A DNA stretch of 64,000 bases from Candidatus Zixiibacteriota bacterium. Its GTDB lineage: Bacteria > Zixibacteria > MSB-5A5 > GN15 > PGXB01. Below are positions 1 to 7,404 of this stretch, in pieces; the stretch's first letter is position 1; each line of letters begins with the position of its first letter. The notes beneath the pieces were generated by a model. That model did no database searches, was not told where the DNA came from, and saw only the letters and a program-made list of their open reading frames with translations. The stretch spans positions 1 to 64,000 of the forward strand of contig JAPLUR010000045.1 in NCBI GenBank assembly GCA_026397505.1. Direction: 5' to 3'. The translations under genes and the position numbers were made by a program.

Positions 1-307
1 CCCCGCAACCTCATCATGAAGACAGGAAAACCCCAATTGATTAACATCCTCGCGACGATATATCATCTCTCTTCCTCCAATTCACCACCATATTAATCGC
101 TCCATCAATGCCAATCAACCAAAACTTATGGGACAGCCTCCGTGGGTCGCCCCTACGAGTTCTGTCGGGCCGTAAAGAAGCGGGGCGAAACGTCGGTCGA
201 CCGCCAAAAAGAAAGCGGCAGACGAGGACCCGCCCCTGCGGGCCGGGCACATAATGACAGAAGGCGCATTGTCAAGACCCCAAGGGGTCATTGACCTACA
301 ATTTCGT

Positions 308-346
308 GCCAAAACCGCACGACTTCGTCGGGGGATTTTGCCCTAC
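308..346. repeat. dispersed hairpin repeat, copy 1
   Basis: A 39-base unit with CACGAC-TTC-GTCG at its centre and CAAAACC/GGATTTTG as outer arms, followed by CCTAC. A near-identical copy lies at 1433-1470, differing by one inserted G and two substitutions. The arms pair into a stem with a three-base loop, as in REP or MITE-like intergenic palindromes. Both copies flank the same gene (432-1157). Confidence 0.7.
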
Positions 347-366
347 GGAACTAATTAGTTAAGTGT

Positions 367-394
367 CGAAACCGCCCGCCACTGGCGGGTTTCG
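367..394. terminator. GC-rich hairpin downstream of the barrel-protein gene
   Basis: The arms CGAAACC..CGCC and GGCGGGTTTCG pair across a three-base loop with a three-base bulge. It lies about 40 bases past the stop of the minus-strand gene 432-1157. No U-tract follows, so it may be a transcript-end stabiliser or another intergenic repeat rather than a classical terminator. Confidence 0.35.
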
Positions 395-431
395 GCCTAT
401 CTGGCTCGATTAAAAGACTCTGTTATTTCCT

Positions 432-1157
432 TTAATAACCACATACCGCGATTGTAAAAGCAATCGAGAGGACATCGTATTTGTCGCGGGTGTGCTGAAG
501 GCGATTCTCTTTATTGTAGTGAGATCCTGCATGAGTTACATGCCCCCACATGCAATGGATCTCCAGACTGAGATGACTTTTCACTTCCCAGCCGAGTCCG
601 CCGACTATCGTCAAAACGACATCCATATTCCGAGGCGGTTTGGGGACAATCTCATCTTTGTAAGGGAATGAACAGCCCGAAACCCCCGCGCCCAGGTCTG
701 CAAACAGCGAAGGCGCCTCCGGTTTGAAGTACTGCCTCAGGCCAAAACCAAATGGCATTATATGTTGTTCCGACCAGATTGCGATGAGAGGCAGAGCTAT
801 GGGCGCAATTATCAAATGAATGGCGGCTTTATCCGTTCCCTGCCCAATATCATCAAGTAGATTCCCCCAACGCTCGATGATTTTGGGAATATATACGCAC
901 TGTCGCCACACATAATATAGCTGGAGCTTGTCCGACGGAGCATATCCGATCCGCAAGTCATAAATCACCGTGGAGGGGTTTCCGCGACCGGAGGAAATTT
1001 CATTCGACGATGAATATCTGGTAATACCGAATCCAATTCCGGCTCCGATTATAAAACCCTGACGTTTTCCGTCGAACGTCTCCGCGGTAGTGTTTGCCGC
1101 AAATAGCAGATAGAGCAGGACAAGTATTGCTTTGAAAAGGAATCTGCTCTTACCCAT
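432..1157 (-). CDS. putative outer-membrane beta-barrel protein
   Basis: A 241-residue protein. The start at 1157 is chosen because AGGGAGGAA sits directly before this ATG and the next residues form a signal peptide: basic MGKSR, then a hydrophobic stretch to about residue 22 ending near TTAETF. The longer upstream reading would bury the signal peptide. After the signal come alternating Gly/aromatic segments (GFIIGAGIGFGITRY, LRIGYAPSDKLQLYYVW, GGLGWEVKSHLSLEIHCMWG) that look like antiparallel barrel strands. A central hydrophobic patch (AIHLIIAPIALPLIAIW) is unusual for a barrel. I do not recognise a specific family. It stands alone between two hairpin repeats and is read convergently with nothing on its left. 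Confidence 0.6.
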   Translation of the reverse strand: MGKSRFLFKAILVLLYLLFAANTTAETFDGKRQGFIIGAGIGFGITRYSSSNEISSGRGNPSTVIYDLRIGYAPSDKLQLYYVWRQCVYIPKIIERWGNLLDDIGQGTDKAAIHLIIAPIALPLIAIWSEQHIMPFGFGLRQYFKPEAPSLFADLGAGVSGCSFPYKDEIVPKPPRNMDVVLTIVGGLGWEVKSHLSLEIHCMWGHVTHAGSHYNKENRLQHTRDKYDVLSIAFTIAVCGY

Positions 1158-1305
1158 AAATTCCTCCCTTAAATCTGATATTTCTTGCCGTTCAGATTCC
1201 GATGCAGCACAAAGGAAGTGACGCCTATGACAATGATAACTAATTATTCTTCCGGAAGTCAAGAAGGAATTAAAAGAAAAGATGTATGGGGAAAATATTC
1301 AGAGT

Positions 1306-1351
1306 TGTGTCGGTTCTTGCACCAGATTCATCGAGCGTGTGAGCCGACACA
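1306..1351. repeat. inverted repeat between barrel gene and mazG
   Basis: TGTGTCGG (1306-1313) is exactly complementary to CCGACACA (1344-1351), with 30 bases between. It lies in the 367-base gap 1158-1524, which otherwise contains only repeat DNA and no supported gene. It may belong to the same repeat cluster as the copy at 1433-1470. Confidence 0.45.
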
Positions 1352-1432
1352 TTTCCATATGCGGGCGTAGGCCCGGTCACATTCCCCCCGGTTTCACCGA
1401 GGGAAACAAGGCCCGGCATAACAATCAAAGAC

Positions 1433-1470
1433 GGCAAAACCGCACGACTTCGTCGTGGATTTTGCCCTAC
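1433..1470. repeat. dispersed hairpin repeat, copy 2
   Basis: A 38-base unit matching 308-346. Here the stem is cleaner: GGCAAAA and CACGAC pair with GTCGTG and TTTTGCC around a TTC loop, followed by CTAC. It sits between mazG and the barrel-protein gene. Confidence 0.7.
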
Positions 1471-1486
1471 AAGAATTTTGAGCTGG

Positions 1487-1506
1487 GGCCGATGAGGACA
1501 TCGGCC
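1487..1506 (-). terminator. hairpin after mazG
   Basis: A perfect 8-base stem, GGCCGATG/CATCGGCC, with an AGGA loop (as read on the plus strand), 19 bases beyond the mazG stop. There is no U-run, so function as a terminator is a guess from position. Confidence 0.35.
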
Positions 1507-1524
1507 GCCCACATAGTCGGGAGG

Positions 1525-2295
1525 TTAGTCTTTGGCTTCCTGCCAGAAAGATTCGAGTTCATCGAGAGTGAAATCGCCGAATTTCCGCCCTGATTCTTTC
1601 ACTTTCAATTCAATATACTCGAACCGTCGGGTAAATTTGGCCAACGTCTTATTGAGCGCTTGCTCCGGGTTGATCTCCATCTTCCGCGCCAGCGAGGCGG
1701 TGACAAAAAGAAGGTCGCCGATTTCTTCCTCCAGATGCGCCTTATCCCCCGATTCGATCGCGGCCTCAATCTCGCCGATCTCTTCCTTGACTTTGAGCAT
1801 AACCTCGGCCGGATCTTTCCAGTCAAAACCGACACCGCCCGCTTTCTCGCCGAACCGGAACGCCTTAATAAGAGCCGGCGCCGACCGGGGAATGCCGGAA
1901 ATGACCGATTCTTTCTCGCCCGATTCGATCTTTATCTTCTCCCACTGGTCGCGCACCTCCTGCGGCTTGAGGTCTTTTTTCTCACCAAAAACATGGGGAT
2001 GGCGGTTGATCAGTTTCCGGCTGATATCCTCGATCGAATCATCGATGTCGAATTTGCCGGCCTCCTCGGCTATCCGGCAATGGAAAACAATCTGGCAGAG
2101 CAGATCGCCCAGTTCCTCGCGGAGTTCATCATAATCCTCATTTTCGACCGCCTCGACGACCTCGTACGATTCCTCTATCAGATACGGCAGAAGCGACTTA
2201 TGGGTCTGTTTGCGATCCCAGGAACAGCCGCCGGGGGCGCGCAGGACGGCAATAATCTCGCGCAAGCGGTCAAACGGCTCTTTATTATCATTCAT
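1525..2295 (-). CDS. mazG: nucleoside triphosphate pyrophosphohydrolase MazG
   Basis: A 256-residue all-alpha NTP pyrophosphatase, which hydrolyses (d)NTPs to NMP and PPi and is linked to house-cleaning and (p)ppGpp control. Two tandem MazG domains are visible. The first (about 10-120) carries EESYEVVEAV and EELGDLLCQIVFH; the second (about 150-245) carries EEIGEIEAAI and EEIGDLLFVTASLA. These are the acidic Mg-binding E-E-x-x-E / E-x-x-D signatures. The length matches the usual 255-270 residues. The start ATG has AAGGA upstream. It is divergent from valS across a 150-base gap. Confidence 0.95.
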   Translation of the reverse strand: MNDNKEPFDRLREIIAVLRAPGGCSWDRKQTHKSLLPYLIEESYEVVEAVENEDYDELREELGDLLCQIVFHCRIAEEAGKFDIDDSIEDISRKLINRHPHVFGEKKDLKPQEVRDQWEKIKIESGEKESVISGIPRSAPALIKAFRFGEKAGGVGFDWKDPAEVMLKVKEEIGEIEAAIESGDKAHLEEEIGDLLFVTASLARKMEINPEQALNKTLAKFTRRFEYIELKVKESGRKFGDFTLDELESFWQEAKD

Positions 2296-2397
2296 CTTCG
2301 TTTATTCCTTTTTTGTTTGGCTTTTATGACGATATTATTGAGAAAATACGGCGAACCGGCCGTTTAATAAAGCAAATTCTCCTGACCCGGCATTAGC

Positions 2398-2426
2398 TTG
2401 ACAAACCGGATTCTGGATGATATAAT
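2398..2426 (+). promoter_or_regulatory. perfect sigma-70 consensus promoter of valS
   Basis: TTGACA (2398-2403), a 17-base spacer and TATAAT (2421-2426) match the housekeeping consensus at all twelve positions. The predicted transcript start near 2433 gives a leader of about 14 bases that contains the AAGGA ribosome-binding site at 2440-2444, just before the ATG at 2447. Confidence 0.85.
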
Positions 2427-2446
2427 CGGTCTTTTGAAAGAAGGAT

Positions 2447-4468
2447 ATGAAAGAGAATAAAGAAGATAAGCCGAAAGCGGCGCCGTACGACCCCAAAACG
2501 GTCGAGGACAAGTTATATAAGCGCTGGTTGGAGGCCGGATATTTTAGGGGCGAAATAAACCGATCGAAAGAGCCTTACTCGATCGTGATTCCGCCGCCGA
2601 ATGTCACCGATATTCTGCACCTCGGGCACGGGCTCAATAATACGATTCAGGATATTTTGATCCGGCAGAAGAGAATGTCCGGTTATGAGGCCGAATGGCT
2701 TCCGGGCGCCGACCATGCCGGTATCGCCACCCAGGTGGTGGTGGAAAAGCAACTGGCCAAAGAGGGAACCACAAGGCGCGAGTTGGGACGCGAGAAATTT
2801 CATGAGCGGACCAAAAAATGGGCCTATCGAAACAAGGATATAATCCTCAATCAGCTGAAACGGATCGGCTGTTCCTGCGATTGGGAGCGGACCCGATTCA
2901 CGATCGATGAATCATTGTCGAAAGCGGTGACCGAGGTCTTCATCCGGCTTTATAAAAAGGATTTGATTTATCGCGGGAATCGGATTGTCAACTGGTGCCC
3001 CTCATGCCAGACCTCTCTATCCGACGATGAGGTGGAGTTCGAGGAGAGAGACAGCCATCTCTGGTATATCAAATATAAATTGCAGGGAAGCGATGATTTC
3101 CTGACGGTCGCCACTACCCGCCCCGAGACAATGCTGGGAGATACGGCGCTGGCGGTCAATCCGAAAGACGCCAAATATAAGAAATTTGTCGGCAAGACGG
3201 TGATCCTGCCAATTCTGGAACGGGAGATTCCGATTATTGCCGATGCCTTTGTCGATCCGGCTTTTGGCACGGGCGTGGTCAAAGTTACGCCAGCGCACGA
3301 TCCGAACGATTTTGAAATAGGCAAGCGGCATGATCTCGAGGAAATAAACATTCTCAATGTCGATGGTACGCTCAACGCCAACGCCGGAAAATTCAAGGGG
3401 CTCGATCGCTACGAGGCTCGCAAGCAGTTGGTCAAGGAACTGGAGAAAAAGGGATATCTGGAGAAAATAGACCCCTATCATCTGGCGCTGGGAACCTGTT
3501 ACCGCTGTCATAAGGATATTGAGCCGTATCTCTCGGTGCAGTGGTTTGTCCGGATGGCGCCGCTGGCCCAACCGGCGGTAGCAGCAGTCCAGAACGGTGA
3601 ACTGCGTTTCCACCCCGATTATTGGTCCAAGACCTATCTTCACTGGACCGAGAATATCCGCGACTGGTGCATTTCCCGTCAATTATGGTGGGGCCACCGG
3701 ATACCGGTTTATTATTGCGAGTGCGGCGAAATGATCGTGGCGGCGGCGCGTCCTGAAAAATGCCCCAAATGCGGCGGCACGGAATTGGCTCAGGATGAAG
3801 ATGTTCTCGATACCTGGTTTTCATCCTGGCTCTGGCCTTTCTCCACTTTCGGCTGGCCCGAAAGGGACCCGCTTCTGGATTATTTTTATCCCACCCGGGT
3901 TCTGGTTACCGCCTCCGAAATTATTTTCCTCTGGGTGGCGCGGATGGTTATGGCCGGTTATGAGTTTATGGGGAAACTGCCGTTTAACGATGTTTATATT
4001 CATGGGACGGTCCGCGATGCCAATGGAATCAAAATGTCCAAATCGCTCGGGAACGGCATCGACCCACTCGAGATCGTCGATAAGTACGGCGCCGACGCGC
4101 TCCGGATTTCTCTGGTGCTGGCCACCCCCGATGGACAGGATCCCTGGATATCCAAGAATGCTTTCGAGATCGGGCGCAACTTTGTCAACAAGCTGTATCA
4201 GGCCTCCCGATTTGTGATGATGCGGATCGGCGATAAAAAATTCGATATCAACTCCATTTCCGATGACGACCTGATTCTGGTCGACCGCTGGATATTGAGC
4301 CGCCTCGAAAAAACGATCGAGACGGTGGATACCAATTTTAAGGAGTTCAAACTTTCCGCGGCGGCCAAGAGCCTCTATAGTTTCACCTGGAACGATTTCT
4401 GTTCTTGGTATAAAAATTCTGAAGTTGCTGCATCCTTTTGTCCCCTTTGTCACCGAGGAAATCAATGA
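2447..4468 (+). CDS. valS: valyl-tRNA synthetase, N-terminal part (frame broken near 4410)
   Basis: A class I aminoacyl-tRNA synthetase charging tRNA-Val. The N-terminal PPPNVTDILHLGH segment holds the HIGH-type motif (HLGH), followed by the CP1 editing domain (TTRPETMLGDTALAV, KVTPAHDPND), Cys pairs that look zinc-binding (CECGEMI, KCPKCGG), and NGIKMSKSLGN with the KMSKS loop. The anticodon-binding domain starts normally (FTWNDFCSWY) but after about residue 655 the frame runs into 18 unrelated residues and stops. The conserved continuation ILKLLHPFVPFVTEEI is in the next frame (see 4425-5036). About 30 residues normally found between these two motifs are absent, so this is a deletion with frame change, not a simple indel. 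It could be an assembly error, because ValRS is normally essential and single-copy. Confidence 0.9.
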   Translation: MKENKEDKPKAAPYDPKTVEDKLYKRWLEAGYFRGEINRSKEPYSIVIPPPNVTDILHLGHGLNNTIQDILIRQKRMSGYEAEWLPGADHAGIATQVVVEKQLAKEGTTRRELGREKFHERTKKWAYRNKDIILNQLKRIGCSCDWERTRFTIDESLSKAVTEVFIRLYKKDLIYRGNRIVNWCPSCQTSLSDDEVEFEERDSHLWYIKYKLQGSDDFLTVATTRPETMLGDTALAVNPKDAKYKKFVGKTVILPILEREIPIIADAFVDPAFGTGVVKVTPAHDPNDFEIGKRHDLEEINILNVDGTLNANAGKFKGLDRYEARKQLVKELEKKGYLEKIDPYHLALGTCYRCHKDIEPYLSVQWFVRMAPLAQPAVAAVQNGELRFHPDYWSKTYLHWTENIRDWCISRQLWWGHRIPVYYCECGEMIVAAARPEKCPKCGGTELAQDEDVLDTWFSSWLWPFSTFGWPERDPLLDYFYPTRVLVTASEIIFLWVARMVMAGYEFMGKLPFNDVYIHGTVRDANGIKMSKSLGNGIDPLEIVDKYGADALRISLVLATPDGQDPWISKNAFEIGRNFVNKLYQASRFVMMRIGDKKFDINSISDDDLILVDRWILSRLEKTIETVDTNFKEFKLSAAAKSLYSFTWNDFCSWYKNSEVAASFCPLCHRGNQ

Positions 4469-5036
4469 CAGCCTGCGGGCCTCATTTCCAGACAAAGAAG
4501 AAACCCTTGTTTTCGGCCCCTGGCCGACCGAAACGTCTCGTTTCCGGGATGATAAGCTTGAGGCCTCTCTGGAGGTTATTCAGACCGTGGTTAACGCCGT
4601 CCGTTCAGTCCGCGCCGAGATGAATGTTCCGCCGGGAAAGCGCTCCGACCTTTATGTTCGCATTAAAGACAAGCAGATGGCAAAATTGCTGGAGGATTAC
4701 CAGGAGTATTTTCGGAGCCTGGCCAAGATCAACAATCTGCATATCGGCGAGAAAATAAAAAAGCCGGGACTTTCCGCATCAGCGGTCATTTCCGGCGCCG
4801 AGATATTTATTCCACTGGAGGGGTTGATCAATGTTGAGGCCGAAAAGAGCCGTCTGGAAAAGGAATTGAGTAATCTGAAAGACCAATTGGAGAAGCTCTC
4901 TAAGAAATTGGCCAATGCCGATTTCCTTAAGAACGCCCCGGGGGATATAATCGAGAAAGAGAAGGTCAGAAAAGCCGATTTCGAGGAGCGAGTGGAGAAA
5001 CTCAATAGCAACCTCGAGCAGCTCATGGGTTGGTAA
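4425..5036 (+). pseudogene. valS: valyl-tRNA synthetase, C-terminal part displaced in frame
   Basis: This is the C-terminal end of ValRS in the frame one base ahead of the upstream part. Homology begins at about 4416 (ILKLLHPFVPFVTEEI), and no ribosome-binding site precedes it, so it is not a separate gene. It holds the end of the anticodon-binding domain and the Val-tRNA-synthetase C-terminal coiled coil (EAEKSRLEKELSNLKDQLEK to the end). The usual Trp of TEEIW is Asn here. Together the two pieces total about 870 residues, close to a normal ValRS minus the missing stretch. Confidence 0.85.
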
Positions 5037-5064
5037 GGACTACTCCCCTTTCAAACCTTTATCG

Positions 5065-5099
5065 AAAAAACAAAACGGCCGCCCCGAGAGGCGGCCGTT
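5065..5099 (-). terminator. bidirectional intrinsic terminator
   Basis: AACGGCCGCC (5074-5083) pairs with GGCGGCCGTT (5090-5099) over a six-base loop. The minus-strand transcript continues into UUUUGUUUUUU, giving a classical terminator for the gene 5128-5598. The same stem lies 38 bases past the valS stop and could also end valS transcripts. Confidence 0.8.
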
Positions 5100-5127
5100 C
5101 AAGTTTGGAATATTGGGCCGGTTTCCC

Positions 5128-5598
5128 TTAATTCGTCTCAGCGAATTCCTCAAGATAGCTGGCAATCGGCCGCGCGCCGGCCGCATCCGGAAAAGATGAA
5201 ATCTCAACCGGGATCAAATATTCCGCCGGATTGTTAAAATAATCGTTGCAGAAATTATTGACCATTTCCGATAGACGACGAACCGCCGCTTCGGCTCCCT
5301 GCCGCGGCGTCTCCGGGAACAATAGCCCGATCCGGGGCCGACCCGAATTCGAAACAGCATCAATCTCGCGAATTGAACCTCGCATTACTCCGCCCAATGC
5401 CGCGACAAACTTCTCCCGTAATTCTTCCTTGTCCGTCCCGTATCCGGAGATACTCTCCAGTATCGGGCCGAGATTAAAGACCACCAAGGAAACAAAAATT
5501 CTGTATCGCTCGGCTCTCTTTAACTCGAAATCAATCCTTGAAGCAAAGTTACTCAAAGCTGACCAATCTCCCTGATTTCTCAATAGACTCCGATTCAC
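5128..5598 (-). CDS. degenerate GGDEF-like domain protein
   Basis: A 156-residue protein resembling the GGDEF fold without its catalytic motif. The opening (FELKRAERYRIFVSLVVFNL) matches the ELxRARRYxxPLSLLLxDID start of diguanylate cyclases. IREIDAVSNSGRPRIGLLFP occupies the place of the R-x-D-x-[A/V]-x-R-x-GGDEF-x-x-LLP segment, and ETPRQGAEAAVRRLSEM matches the following helix. The GGDEF signature is replaced by GRPRI, so cyclase activity is unlikely; a nucleotide-sensing or scaffold role is possible. The start is a GTG with AGGA about ten bases upstream. It is monocistronic, with its own terminator. Confidence 0.6.
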   Translation of the reverse strand: MNRSLLRNQGDWSALSNFASRIDFELKRAERYRIFVSLVVFNLGPILESISGYGTDKEELREKFVAALGGVMRGSIREIDAVSNSGRPRIGLLFPETPRQGAEAAVRRLSEMVNNFCNDYFNNPAEYLIPVEISSFPDAAGARPIASYLEEFAETN

Positions 5599-5882
5599 TA
5601 TTTATCAATCCTACCTTTATAAAAAGGCAATTATCCATAATAAGTGGAGCAATTATCGTTCCATCATGACTATGGAACCGCAAAATTTGCAAAATGTTGC
5701 TGATTGGGCCGCGCTATTTCAGAAACGCTCTGTATTCATTGGCCAAGAGTCAATTTCATTGGTGACTTACAGGTGGACAACCTGTTAATAACTTATCCAC
5801 AGATAATTAATATGCAATCGTTTGCTTATTTAATGAATGGTGATGTCAAAGATATACAATTCCTGTCACACTATCAAACTTG
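5599..5882. other. AT-rich intergenic region with DnaA-box-like sites
   Basis: No gene is supported here. It holds one perfect DnaA-box consensus, TTATCCACA at 5793-5801, a one-mismatch copy TTATCCATA at 5631-5639 and a weaker inverted TTGTCCACC (complement of 5771-5779). These could be chance, DnaA-titration sites or regulatory DnaA sites; an origin is not supported (see rejected list). Confidence 0.35.
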
Positions 5883-7304
5883 CTATTTGGCTGTGTTCAG
5901 GTTGTACTCTTTGATCTTATAGAGCAGAGAACGATAGCTGATTTCCAGGATATCAGCCGCTTTGCGCCGATTCCAATTGGTCTTATTGAGGACCTCGCTG
6001 ATGAGTTTCTTCTCTTCCTGAGCTATTGCGGTTCCTATCCGTCTCTTCAGTGAGAAGGCATTTCCATCTGTCTCAAGGTGTAAGGATTTGGCGGCGGTGT
6101 CCCCGTTTTCAGGTGAATACCGATAATCAGTCACCGCATCGCTATTAGCAATTAGCTCGGTTACAATCGATTCATCTCCTCTTACCAATACCTGCTTAAT
6201 CAAGTTTTCCAGTTGCCGAACATTGCCGGGCCAGGAAAAATCGAGAAGCCGGGACATAGTTTCCGGAGAAAGAGCCGGGTAATTGCGCTGATATAGACTG
6301 TTGTAACGTTGCAGGAAGTGGGTTACCAGCAATGGAATATCTTCCTGGCGCTGCCGCAATGGCGGCAGTAGGATGGTTATTTCGTTAAGTCGATAAAAAA
6401 GGTCATCGCGGAACAACTGGCGGCGAATGGCATCCTCAAGGTTCTTGTTCGTGGCGCATATAATTCTGACATCGACATGTATATTATGGATGCCGCCGAC
6501 CCGCACAAATTCCTGCTGTTCGAGAACCTGCAATAGTTTGGATTGAAGTTCGAGCGGCATATCCCCGATTTCATCCAGGAAAATGCTTCCCTTATTGGCC
6601 ACCTCAAAGCGCCCGGGCTTCGTTTTGTGCGCTCCGGTGAAAGCTCCCTTTTCATACCCAAACAGTTCTGCTTCCAGAAGGTCTCGAGGGATCGCGGCGC
6701 AGTTGACTTTGGTAAATGGTTCTTCGGCCCGGCCGGAAAGATTATGGAGCAATCGCGCCACGATTTCCTTGCCGGTTCCTGATTCACCTCGAATCAGGAC
6801 GGTCAATTCGGAACCAGCCACCTGCTCAATAATGCTGTTAACCTGCATCATTTTGGGTGAGTCGCCGATAAACTGTTCATATTGGCTGCGTGATTTAAGT
6901 TCGGATTTAAGATGCTTGAGCTCCTGACGCAGTTTCCCCTTCTCTATTACCGATTGAATATGTATCTCTACTTCTTTAACATCAAAAGGCTTGTTGAGAA
7001 ATTCCGAGGCTCCCAGCTGCATCGATTCAACAATGTTCTTGGTTTCTCCATGGCCGGAGAGCATGATGACATCGGGACGATTCGGCGCCTTGTTCAATTT
7101 CTCGAGAACTTCCAGTCCCGTCATCCCCGCCATTTTGATATCCAGTAAAATGAGATCAGGCTTTTCAGTGGAAACCATCTGAATCCCCTCGGCACCATCG
7201 CGGGCCGAGACAAAATCATAATTAGCCGATAACCCCTCGCTCAAAATCCAGGAAATCTTGGGGTCATCATCGATTATAAGGATTTTAATCTTTTCTTTTT
7301 TCAT
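5883..7304 (-). CDS. NtrC-family sigma-54-dependent response regulator
   Basis: A 473-residue transcription activator. The receiver domain (1-120) has the acidic pocket DDD at 12-14, phospho-acceptor Asp55 in LLDIKMAG and Lys105 in NKPFD. The AAA+ domain has Walker A GESGTGKE (173-180), the sigma-54-contacting GAFTGA loop (220-225) and Walker B SIFLDEIGD. The Fis-type helix-turn-helix at the end (NRRKAADILEISYRSLLYKI) binds enhancers. It is the last gene of the block that contains two histidine kinases immediately upstream, which are its likely phosphate source. No AlgB/NtrC-specific sensor domain allows naming the target regulon. Confidence 0.92.
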   Translation of the reverse strand: MKKEKIKILIIDDDPKISWILSEGLSANYDFVSARDGAEGIQMVSTEKPDLILLDIKMAGMTGLEVLEKLNKAPNRPDVIMLSGHGETKNIVESMQLGASEFLNKPFDVKEVEIHIQSVIEKGKLRQELKHLKSELKSRSQYEQFIGDSPKMMQVNSIIEQVAGSELTVLIRGESGTGKEIVARLLHNLSGRAEEPFTKVNCAAIPRDLLEAELFGYEKGAFTGAHKTKPGRFEVANKGSIFLDEIGDMPLELQSKLLQVLEQQEFVRVGGIHNIHVDVRIICATNKNLEDAIRRQLFRDDLFYRLNEITILLPPLRQRQEDIPLLVTHFLQRYNSLYQRNYPALSPETMSRLLDFSWPGNVRQLENLIKQVLVRGDESIVTELIANSDAVTDYRYSPENGDTAAKSLHLETDGNAFSLKRRIGTAIAQEEKKLISEVLNKTNWNRRKAADILEISYRSLLYKIKEYNLNTAK

Positions 7305-7404
7305 ACGAAATAGTTTGCACTCTCTTTATTTATCGTCAATGTATAACAAAAATCAACCCCCAATTGGCACTTTTTGTGCTTTTTTTTGCAATATTTTGCA
7401 ATAG

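Larger units (their letters stand above)
1..431. other. intergenic region with repeat DNA, no convincing gene
   Basis: This 431-base stretch holds no supported gene. The short minus-strand frames across 41-312 have Arg/Pro-rich low-complexity translations, no ribosome-binding site and no recognisable domain. It does contain one copy of a dispersed hairpin repeat (308-346) and a second GC-rich hairpin at 367-394. Confidence 0.6.

Noticed and set aside
1185-1593. Two plus-strand frames between the barrel gene and mazG
   Set aside because: Both run through the palindromic repeat DNA and antisense to mazG; no domain or ribosome-binding site.
5599-5882. Possible chromosomal origin of replication (DnaA boxes, AT-rich)
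   Set aside because: No dnaA, dnaN, gyrB, rpmH or par genes nearby, and nearly all large genes to the right read toward this site, opposite to the usual co-direction with replication.
5704-5922. 72-residue plus-strand frame in the DnaA-box region
   Set aside because: It runs into the 3' end of the NtrC gene antisense and lacks a recognisable domain or upstream site.
7364-7380. Sigma-54 type element GG-N10-GC in the gap before the NtrC gene
   Set aside because: The orientation points into the 3' end of the antisense kinase gene and no plus-strand gene follows, so it is probably chance in an AT-rich gap.
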